64,000 nucleotides of DNA. Origin: Ostreococcus lucimarinus CCE9901 (Eukaryota > Chlorophyta > Mamiellophyceae > Mamiellales > Bathycoccaceae). The position numbers were made by a program, and so were the translations under genes. The stretch is taken from positions 186,001-250,000 of the forward strand of contig NC_009371.1 in the NCBI RefSeq assembly GCF_000092065.1, read 5' to 3'. Every line of letters starts with the position of its first letter. Position 1 is the stretch's first letter. Below the pieces are notes generated by a model. The model worked only from the letters and a program-made list of their open reading frames with translations. It searched no databases and was not told the origin of the DNA. Below are positions 56,261-64,000 of the stretch, piece by piece.

Positions 56261-57151
56261 TTATTTCAGCATGGAAACCCCGCTGGAAATGAGCGCGACG
56301 ACGATGAATTGTTTCACGTGCGCCTCGGGAATTTGCAGCGATAGGTTCTTCGCCACGAGATACGAACACGCCATCGCGGATCCCGCCAAGAGCGCGGCCG
56401 ATCGGAATTTTACGTTCCCGTTCCTAAAGTGCGCCGTACTCACCGCCAAATTCGTCAACACCGTCGCCAAGAGCGCGGTCCCACAAATCCTATGCACCTC
56501 CATATCCGTCATCCCCGTGAGATACGCCGACACCAATACCCCGCCGCCGACGCCCACCGTCCCTTGCAGTAACCCACACGCCACACCGAGCGCCAGCATC
56601 TCCCGCTCCCCACGCAGCGCTTCCATCCATCCGCCCCACTTATCGTGTCGATCTAAAAACTGATTCCGCACGATTTCCCACGTATTCGTCGCCGGTTCCC
56701 GCTCGCGTTTAATCGCCCAGCCCTCCTTCGCGTCCTTCCCCGCTTCCTCCACCTCCTCCGCGTGCTTCTTCAGCATCGCGCTCGGCGAGCACAGTATCAA
56801 CGCTCCCCCGAGCATCTTTCGCAGCGTCTTTCCGCTCAACCGTTTCGCGAGCAACTGTCCCACCGGCGTGCACGCCGCGCCGACGCAGCCCACCGTCACC
56901 GCCGCCGGGACATCGCTCACGCCGTTCTGCGCGTACGCGAAGCTCCCGGCCGCGGTCGCGCCCGTGACGGCGACGACGGCGGTGCCGACGATGTGTCGCG
57001 CCTCGTATCCGAGCTTGCTCAGGGCGGGGATGAAGACGACGGCGCCGCCGAGGCCGGTGACCGCGGACACGGAACCGGCGAATCCACCGCTGGCGACGGT
57101 GAACGCGCCGCGGACGAGCGAGGACGCGCGCGCGAGGTGAGGAGACGCCAT
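56261..57151 (-). CDS. TauE/SafE-family membrane transporter
   Basis: 296 residues. Two repeats of the family's glycine motif are visible: GFAGSVSAVTGLGGAVVFIPAL near the N-terminus and LALGVACGLLQGTVGVGGGVLVSAYL in the second half. Each is followed by conserved membrane helices (HIVGTAVVAVTGATAAGSF; HRICGTALLATVLTNLAVS). About eight helices can be counted. A charged loop (KKHAEEVEEAGKDAKEG) separates the halves. The family exports or imports sulfur-containing organic anions and other weak acids; substrate unknown. No obvious targeting peptide. Confidence 0.85.
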   Translation of the reverse strand: MASPHLARASSLVRGAFTVASGGFAGSVSAVTGLGGAVVFIPALSKLGYEARHIVGTAVVAVTGATAAGSFAYAQNGVSDVPAAVTVGCVGAACTPVGQLLAKRLSGKTLRKMLGGALILCSPSAMLKKHAEEVEEAGKDAKEGWAIKREREPATNTWEIVRNQFLDRHDKWGGWMEALRGEREMLALGVACGLLQGTVGVGGGVLVSAYLTGMTDMEVHRICGTALLATVLTNLAVSTAHFRNGNVKFRSAALLAGSAMACSYLVAKNLSLQIPEAHVKQFIVVALISSGVSMLK

Positions 57152-57480
57152 CGAACGCGCGACGCGCGCGGCGAAGGCGCGAGCCGCGGCGCGACGCGGC
57201 GCGAAGTGGCGGGGCGGTTTTCAGGGTCGAACTGAGGGTCTGGGACTCAAGGGGAGGGACTCAAAAGGGCCGTGTTTTTTGTGTCATCGCGTAAAGACGA
57301 GACGAGAGGATCGCGCGGCGGGGGCGAACGACGACGACGACGTCTTCGGGAACGATCTCGAGTCGTAATAATTGAGTTCAAATAAAAAGTCAGTCACTCG
57401 CGAGAGACTTCTAGTAGTTATAGGGAATTAACAGCGCGTGGTGGACGCGCGGCGCGCGAATGATCGGCGACGCGCGGCGC
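57152..57480. other. Spacer, TauE-SafE / CTL
   Basis: 329 bp between the TauE/SafE start and the end of the CTL gene, both on the minus strand. It should contain the TauE promoter and the CTL 3' flank. No gene seen. Confidence 0.4.
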
Positions 57481-59856
57481 TCATTGGCCCGCGCGCTCGT
57501 CGCGAGCGGCGGCTTCTTCAGCCTTCATCTTGGCGATCTTCCTCGACATGCCGAGAGTTTTGACGAGCGCCGGCGGGGCGTTGACCGGAGCGCCGTTGTT
57601 GTCGTCGCAGTCCTTGCAGTAGCAGAGCAAGATGGTGTCGATACCGAGTTCGACGATGGACATGAAGACGTTCGCGATGATGAAGGCAAACAAGACGACG
57701 ACGATGACGATGAAGAGCGGGGAAGAAACCTTTTCGTCACCGTAGTTGAACGTGTCGGCGTCGAGCATCAAGAAGGCGATCGTACCAGAGCCCAAGGCGA
57801 CGACCAGCTTGCCGAGGACGAGCATGATGTCGCCGACGATGTTGACTGTGGCGACGGCCGCGACGTTCTTCACCATGAGCGCCAAGGCGTTCCAGGCAGA
57901 GTTGCAGAAGGACGTGCCTTCGATGGCGGTCATGATGTACGCGTTGCGGTTCAACCACTCGATCGTCTTTTGCAAGTACCACAAGCAGTATTCCACGTAG
58001 TACCCGACGTACTTGATAATCTTGCTGTCCTTGGACAACTTTTTCATGCGGTGCACGATGAAGCGCACGATGAGTCGAATGAACTGCAACAAGGCGACGA
58101 AGAAAGAACCGACGGCGGCGGTACCGGTGTGGTACCACATCATCCTTTTGGTCGAGGTGATAATCGGTTTGTTCTTAAGGCCGTTGTAGTTACCGCCCTT
58201 GAAGTAGTACTGCACAAAGACGCACGCGATGATCAAGTAGCACATGGCGACGATCCACTGCGAGCCCCAGAGGAAGCCAAAGACGTAGTACGCGAGAGCG
58301 CCTTGCAAGTTGCGGTCCCAGACGGTCGCGTAACCGCAGTGGCAGTCATCAGTCGGCGTCGTCGAAGGAGTGGCGCAGTACATGTACGGCGGTTCGCCCG
58401 CCGCCAAGGTGCAATCTTGTTGCTTGACTTCACCCGCCGCGAACAAGTAGACGAAGGTGATGAGCCAGTAGACGAAGAGCAACACCATGGCAACGGCGGG
58501 CAAGATCGGGAACAGAGTCAACTGCGGCATCTTTCCGAGAGCACCCGTGGCAACCTTGATGACGCCGACGGCAACCTTGACGCGACGGAGCATCAACAAG
58601 GTGAAGAGGAAAATGACGCAGGTGAGCGCCGTCGAGATGTACGCGAAAATCTTGAGCGTGTCTTGACCGCTCTCAGCCGGATCGGCGTAGTTGGTGATAG
58701 AAGCCGACGCACTATCGGAAACCTTGCTCACGTACGCGTTGACTTGATCGGAACCGATGACACCGGCCTTGAGGTACAAGTAAATGGTGACCACGACGGC
58801 GAGCGCGTTCACCGAGAAGAGCGTGGTGTACGCGAAGACGCTGGTGAAGTATCGGAGGAAGAACAAGAAGGCGATGCTCAAAACGATCGGACAGGCGCCA
58901 CCGGCGACGACGACAACCTTCCAACCAGTGGTGAAGTCATCGATGTAGCGTTCCACCGTGGCGAGCGGACCAGAGAGCGCCTTGTCGATTTCGTCGCCGA
59001 GCAACTTGGTGTAAGTCCCCAAATTGCCGGAGCTGTAACCGGTGCCGAAAGGATCGACGTACGGACGTACTCCTACTGTCTCGGGCTCCTCGCGTTCCGC
59101 CTTCGTTTCTCCTTGCGAATCGCCGTCACCAAAGAGTTGGCAAGTGTAGAACGTGTTGACGCTCTCGTAGAGCACGGGGTAGCACGGCCCCATCCACTTG
59201 AGCGAGGACGTTTTTTGGGGGCCGCTCAAGTACTGGTAGTAGTCGTAGTTGTCCGCCACCCATTGATTCTTGTCGTAGTTCGGTTGGGACGCGATAGTGA
59301 CGTCTTCGGGGTAATCGCACACAAACGCAACCGAGCTGGCCGTCATTGTCGGCTTCGGGCATTCCTTCAAGCAAATGCTCTTCGCGTCGCGCAAGTTGTA
59401 CTTACGCGTCGCGCTCGCCGATTGATCGGTGTGCACACCCGCCGCCCAAGCGAGTTCGCCCGGGTTCATGAAATACCGCGTCTTGAACCCATCGTTCTTC
59501 CCTTGATCGCAAACTTCGCCGCGGTAATCGGTGCCGAAGAGCAAAATCTTCGGTTTCCCCGTGCCGACGCCGTAAAAGCCCAGCACGAGCATCGCGATCC
59601 AAAACGCGATGAAAACGATCAGAAACAAAATATCCGTGCATTTTCGCGGTCCTTTCATGTGTTGATCCAACTCATCCTTATCGCTGTGCGTCGAATCGTC
59701 GCGCGCGTTCGCGTCGTCAGTCGCGCGTTCGTCGCCACCTGGCGCCGCGTCTCCTCCCTCCTCCCCCCTCCCTCCATTCTCACCCATCGCGCGCGTCCGC
59801 GTCCGCGCCTCGTCCGCGCGCGATCGCGTCTCCATCGTCCTCGCGCGCGTCTCCAT
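57481..59856 (-). CDS. Choline transporter-like protein (CTL/SLC44 family)
   Basis: 791 residues from the ATG at 59856; ATGs at 59835 and 59787 are also possible. After a polar cytosolic N-terminus, GPRKCTDILFLIVFIAFWIAMLVLGFYG is the conserved first CTL helix. A long Cys-containing extracellular loop follows (CLKECPKP; CDYPEDV; GPCYPVLYES), then nine or more further helices, including the family block GALAYYVFGFLWGSQWIVA and SFCNSAWNALALMVKNVAAV. The tail has CYCKDCDDNNG, like the C-terminal CF-x-D pattern of CTLs. Family role: choline and ethanolamine transport for phospholipid synthesis. Codon use is strongly biased, suggesting high expression. Confidence 0.9.
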   Translation of the reverse strand: METRARTMETRSRADEARTRTRAMGENGGRGEEGGDAAPGGDERATDDANARDDSTHSDKDELDQHMKGPRKCTDILFLIVFIAFWIAMLVLGFYGVGTGKPKILLFGTDYRGEVCDQGKNDGFKTRYFMNPGELAWAAGVHTDQSASATRKYNLRDAKSICLKECPKPTMTASSVAFVCDYPEDVTIASQPNYDKNQWVADNYDYYQYLSGPQKTSSLKWMGPCYPVLYESVNTFYTCQLFGDGDSQGETKAEREEPETVGVRPYVDPFGTGYSSGNLGTYTKLLGDEIDKALSGPLATVERYIDDFTTGWKVVVVAGGACPIVLSIAFLFFLRYFTSVFAYTTLFSVNALAVVVTIYLYLKAGVIGSDQVNAYVSKVSDSASASITNYADPAESGQDTLKIFAYISTALTCVIFLFTLLMLRRVKVAVGVIKVATGALGKMPQLTLFPILPAVAMVLLFVYWLITFVYLFAAGEVKQQDCTLAAGEPPYMYCATPSTTPTDDCHCGYATVWDRNLQGALAYYVFGFLWGSQWIVAMCYLIIACVFVQYYFKGGNYNGLKNKPIITSTKRMMWYHTGTAAVGSFFVALLQFIRLIVRFIVHRMKKLSKDSKIIKYVGYYVEYCLWYLQKTIEWLNRNAYIMTAIEGTSFCNSAWNALALMVKNVAAVATVNIVGDIMLVLGKLVVALGSGTIAFLMLDADTFNYGDEKVSSPLFIVIVVVLFAFIIANVFMSIVELGIDTILLCYCKDCDDNNGAPVNAPPALVKTLGMSRKIAKMKAEEAAARDERAGQ

Positions 59857-60367
59857 CGCCGCGCGTCCGATCCGCGCCGCCCGCGCGTCCGCGCGCGCGA
59901 CTCCCCGGACGATTCGATGCACGAATTTCGCGACGATTCTCAACGATCGTCGCCGCTCGCGCGCCTCTCGCGCGCCTCTCGCGCGTTCGCGCGCGCGTTC
60001 GCGCGCATCGCGCGAGCGCGCGTCCGTCGCCCGCGTCGCACGCGTCGCGCGCACCTCATGACGACCGTGATCGCGCGTCGCGCGCGTGTGCGGGCGCGCG
60101 CGACGACGCGCGTCGCCCGCGGCCCCGCGCTGTCGCGCGATCACGCGTTCGAGCGCCGAAAACGCCCATGTAAAACGACGAGGCGCGCGCGAACATAAAC
60201 GGTCGGTCGCCGTCGCGCGACGCCGCACGCGCGAGTCGTAAAAATTCAATTGGAAATTGTACAAATGTTATACGCGTTCGAGCGCGAAGAACGCCCGCGT
60301 AAAACGACGAGGCGCGCGTCGGCGTCGCGTCGGCACTCGGCGACGGTCGACGACGACGGCGCGCGCG
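59857..60367. promoter_or_regulatory. Head-to-head spacer, CTL / ABCA
   Basis: About 511 bp between divergent starts. It contains a ~47-bp block present twice in the same orientation (listed separately). No gene recognised. Confidence 0.45.
60143..60318. repeat. Duplicated ~47-bp block 129 bp apart
   Basis: Blocks 60143-60189 and 60272-60318 share ACGCGTTCGAGCGC, CGCCC and GTAAAACGACGAGGCGCGCG, with only about four differing positions. The sequence between them is unrelated. Confidence 0.9.
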
Positions 60368-60455
60368 ATGGGCGACGGCGACGCGCGCGCGAGCGACGGC
60401 GCGATGGACGACGCGGTGCGCGGCGCGCGCGCGCGATCGGTGGTGCGGTGCGTGC

Positions 60456-60525
<70 letters not shown>

Positions 60526-63500
60526 AAACGACGCGACGCGACGTTTGACGAGGCGAAACGACGCGACGATGGCGGCGCGCGCGGGCGCGGCGCGCGCGAG
60601 ACGGTGGGACTGACGACGACGCGAAACGACGCGGCGACGCGCGCAGACGAGGGCGACAGTTTCGCGCGCTGATGCGGAAAAATTACCTGCTGAAGACGAA
60701 GGGCGTGCTGCGGTGCTGCACGCTGTGCGAGATCTTGGTGCCGGTGATTTTCTTGGGGCTCATGTGCCTGCCGAAGGCGTTGGTGCCGGATTCGAGGACG
60801 AACGATGAGCTGTCGAGGCCGTACGCGCTCGCGGGGGGGATCGAGAGCGTGAACCAGAGGACGCCGAGGGGGTTTCGGTTCGTGGTGGCGCCGGCGAGCG
60901 CGGAGACGCTGGAGCTCGGACGGCGAGCGTACGTGCACGCGATGTGCTTGAGCGAGCGGTCGATCGCGAAGGATAGGAGCTATGCGAACGATTTTGAGGA
61001 CGGGAAAAAGAATTTGTTGAATTTGATGGATGATCAGGTGCAGGCGTCGTCGAACGTCGCGACGGGGGTCAAATCGGCGTTCGCCGCGCTGTCGTACGAC
61101 GTCACGGCGATGCCCGCGGCGTGTTCGGATGCGTGCCTGCAGGACTCGTCGTGCGTGACGAGTACGTGGGACGCTATTTTAGACGAAGTCGTCGTGACCA
61201 AGGCGGATGAAGCCGCGGCGATGGCGTACGTCGCCAGTCGTCCCGGGGAAGTTTTCGCGTACGCGCGTTTTGATTCGGGAGGTAACGTCGCGAGCACGCG
61301 CGCGTTCGCGTACACGCTGCGCTTGAATTCGACGAACGTTGCGAACGAGGACAAGGCGGTGGCGGCGTTCATGGAGGACGACTTTACCGGGAGATGGGAC
61401 AGCGCGTACAACACAGATGATTGGGCAAAGTACAAGTCGTTTGCGTATGCGCAAAACGCGTTCGACGCGGCGATCATCGACATGAAGGACGGAGGCAGTG
61501 CGTATAGCGTGACGTTAGACACATCTCTCAAGCCATTTCCTTGGTTGGGGTTCGACTACAACGTCGGTGGCGTCATCGCCGCAGCCTTTTACGGCTTCGT
61601 CGGCTCGCTCGCGTTTCAAACCAACGTCGTCCTCGTCATGAAATCCATCGTCGTTGAGAAGGAATTGCGATTGCGAGAAGGGATGAAGATGATGGGTATG
61701 TCAAACACGATGTTCTGGTGGTCTTGGTTCTTCACGCACTGGCTTTCGGCGATGATTTCCGTCGTCTTGATCACGTTGGTCGGGATTTACCCGTTTTCGT
61801 ACACGAATCAATTCATTCAATTCATCTTTTACACGTTTTGGGTGGCGTCTTTAACGCTTTGGAACTTTTGGATCTCGACATTCTTTTCCAAATCGATCAC
61901 CGCCACCATAGTCGGCTGTTTCGCATACGTCCTCACCATGGTTCCTTCCATCGCGGTCCGCATCACGCAGCCCGAGGGCAGCGGCGCTTGGATCTTAGCG
62001 TGCATATTTCCATCCGGGGCGATGAACATGTGGGGCGCGGCGCTGGCTATTCTGGAGGTGAATAAGAAGGGTATCACGATGGAGACATTCAACGAAGACG
62101 TAACGCTCAAGGGGAACGTCACGTGCGCTGGTATCTTAGGCATGGTGATTTTCGATTGCTTATTTTACGCGTTTCTCACCTTTTACTTCGACGCCGTGTG
62201 GAAAACCGAATACGGCACGCGCCAGCCTCCTTGGTTTCTATTCACGCGTAAGTACTGGTGCGGTGACGCGTCGAAGGTCATCGATGATGAAACGCTTGGA
62301 ATGCACGAGCAAGAGTCTGGGGACGCCGTCGAGCCGCTCACGAAGCAACAGATGAAGTCAGCCAGCGTCGTCGTTCGCGGTTTGACGAAGAAGTTTGGCG
62401 ACGAAGTCACTGCGGTGGATAATTTGAGTATGACCTTTGTTCCTGGCCAAGTGAGTGGATTACTTGGTCACAATGGTGCTGGTAAAACGACGACGATTAG
62501 TGTTCTCACGGGTATGATTGAACGGACCTCTGGTCGAGCGACTATTGACGGGTACGACACCAAAACCCAGATGCGAGAAATTCGCGCCGGTCTCGGTATC
62601 TGCCCTCAATTCGACGTCCTTTGGCCGACACTCACGGTGCGCGAACATTTACAATTATACGCCGCATTTGCGGGTATGCAAAAAGAGGATGTAGAACGAG
62701 AACTCAAGCAAGTCGTGGAAGAGGTTGCGCTGACGGAGAAGATTGACGCGAACTCGAAGGATCTATCGGGTGGGATGAAGCGTAAGCTCTCGCTCGCTAT
62801 TGCGTTTATCGGCAGTCCGTCCGTAGTGTTTCTCGACGAACCAACGTCTGGGATGGACCCTTACTCGCGACGATTCACGTGGGACGTCATTCGCAAACGA
62901 GCCGCCAACTGCACAGTCTTGCTCACGACGCACTTTTTGGACGAGGCTGATTTGCTGTGCGATCGAGTCGCCATCATGAGCGCTGGTCATCTTGCATGCA
63001 TCGGTTCGCCACTATTCCTCAAGTCTAAATTCGGCACTGGTTATCTGCTCACGTTTGCGCGTCATAGTCGCGCGTCATCGACGCAAATCGCGTCGATGAC
63101 GCAGCACAACTCGAACGCCATGCTGCGAGTGATTCAACACTTCGTACCCAAAGCCGTTGTTCACAGCGACGTCGGCGCCGAGCTATCGTTTTCTTTACCA
63201 TTCGAGTCTACCGGCGACTTTTCTGCGTTATTCAAGGCTCTCGATGAGCAGATCGGGAATTTAGGGTACGCAAGTTACGGCATCTCGTGCACCACGCTCG
63301 AGGAGGTATTTCTATCTCTCGCACATGGGGTGAAGGCGGCGTCCACGGCGCAATCGAAAGGCAAGGTTGTGGACTTAGACGCACCCGTGGAAGAAGCCGA
63401 CGAATGTGAAGACCTCGATGCAAAATTGGTCGCTGGCAACCGCAAGGACATTCGCCAAACCTACGCGAAGGGTGGTGCCTTACTCAGAATCCAACTCAAA

Positions 63501-64000
63501 CGCTTGCTCTGGAAGCGTTGGCTCAATTGGCGTCGCAGCATGCGGTCGATATTCATGCAACTTCTCGTACCTTGTTTGCTCGTCGTGCTCGCGCTTTATT
63601 TGACCACGTTGAGTTTTGAACCTGGGAGCACGATTTCGGCGAAAGAAATCAGTCGAAAGCTACTCAATAACAAGAAGACCCTCGTGACGTACTCCCCTTC
63701 GGCGACTGAGGCGGTCGCCGTCACGACGAACTTGATGACAGACACTTACGCGTTACGCTCTCAGTATCAACCCGAGATTTCGTGTATGTGCAACTGCTTA
63801 GCGAAAGATCAAACGATCACGATGTCTGCCATGACGTGTTGCGCGTATAACAGAACCATTGAGTCAACGTGTCGAGTAGCGGCATTGGCACGTCTTGCGG
63901 GCGGGACGTATTGCGTCAAGTCTCCAAAAGGCTACGATGTACAAAGAGACATCGTTTCTATGGGGCTATCGTGCTCGTCCATGATAGATGACAGTATCGA
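60368..64000 (+). CDS. ABC transporter, ABCA subfamily (partial, runs off the right end)
   Basis: Proposed exon 1 is 60368-60447; exon 2 runs from 60647 to the window end with no stop, about 1,144 residues visible. Exon 2 opens RGRQFRALMRKNYLLKTKG, the usual ABCA start, then a first helix (EILVPVIFLGLMCL). A large extracellular loop with Cys pairs and a five-helix block (WLSAMISVVLITLVG, ATIVGCFAYVLTM) follow. NBD1 has GLLGHNGAGKTTT (near residue 634), LSGGMKRKLSL, VVFLDEPTSGMDP and LTTHFLDEADLL. A second half-transporter begins at LKRLLWKRWLNWRRS. Full ABCA proteins have two NBDs, so roughly half is missing. Family role: lipid export. If exon 1 is wrong, the ATG at 60672 is the fallback. Confidence 0.88.
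60448..60646 (+). other. ABCA intron 1 (proposed)
   Basis: Donor GTGCGT, acceptor GCGCAG, 199 bp, after the second base of a codon. Branch-like GACTGAC at 60608-60614; the acceptor is the first AG after it. The intron contains the GAC repeat tract. A phase-0 alternative (donor 60416, acceptor 60659) cannot be excluded. Confidence 0.6.
60458..60531 (+). repeat. GAC trinucleotide tract
   Basis: A run of GAC units interrupted once by GCGAC, within the proposed ABCA intron. In open frames it encodes poly-Asp, poly-Thr or poly-Arg, which is why spurious ORFs appear here. Confidence 0.85.

Noticed and set aside
57460-60198. A 912-codon open frame on the plus strand
   Set aside because: It is antisense to the CTL gene. 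Its residues are Asp/Val/Arg-rich mirror composition with no domain; biased codons of the CTL gene keep this frame open.
1-64000. A cluster forming a defence, secondary-metabolite or other multi-gene system
   Set aside because: Neighbouring genes belong to unrelated housekeeping pathways; no group of co-oriented partners or phage/plasmid functions was found.

Overview
The window looks like a nuclear chromosome segment of a very small green alga of the Mamiellophyceae type (Ostreococcus / Micromonas / Bathycoccus relatives). The genes are eukaryotic (importin, TRAPP, Mediator, Pol III, kinesin, Nopp140). They are mixed with chloroplast proteins typical of the green lineage (Lhca3, ferredoxin-NADP reductase, CGLD27/Ycf36, an M41-like chloroplast peptidase) and plant-type GDP-mannose epimerase. 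The DNA is strongly GC-rich, with CG-alternating spacers. Genes are packed tightly on both strands, often head-to-head with 100-500 bp between starts, and most have one exon. The species is inferred and cannot be settled by reading alone.

Layout. 0.3-9.4 kb: SCFD2-like Sec1/Munc18 protein, importin-5 (one intron), an unrecognised small protein, and Vms1/ANKZF1 (three exons). 9.6-19 kb: chloroplast M41-like peptidase, diaminopimelate decarboxylase, polyamine-binding-like protein, kinesin-13, RNFT-like membrane RING ligase, GDP-mannose 3,5-epimerase. 19.4-27.7 kb: Nopp140/SRP40, a voltage-sensor channel with an odd filter, class V aminotransferase, RlmI-like rRNA methyltransferase, PP6 catalytic subunit, an unrecognised basic protein. 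27.8-40.5 kb: TRAPPC8, a membrane-anchored FMO, aspartyl protease, PcnB-like nucleotidyltransferase, DUF3605-like protein, a type II glycosyltransferase-like protein. 40.6-51.6 kb: MYST acetyltransferase, a transmembrane kinase, an RbcX-like protein, RPC6, Lhca3, a CCDC103 homologue, FNR, CGLD27. 51.7-64 kb: short MED13, mitotic-type cyclin (three exons), TauE/SafE, choline-transporter-like protein, and an ABCA transporter running off the right end.

Eleven introns could be placed by matching phase, donor, acceptor and branch site. Donors are mostly GTGCG. An ACTRAC branch motif lies upstream of every acceptor. Three genes (GME, FNR, kinesin-13) begin with coding exons of only 13, 18 and 23 nt, which simple ORF calling misses.

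No mobile element, CRISPR array, tRNA, rRNA or gene cluster forming a new multi-gene system was recognised. The most interesting items are the micro-first-exons with the rigid splice code, perfect palindromes and duplicated blocks in head-to-head promoters, a 67-bp tandem duplication across a stop codon, a dynein-arm factor (CCDC103) in a lineage where several genera lack flagella, and a channel with a non-canonical selectivity filter.
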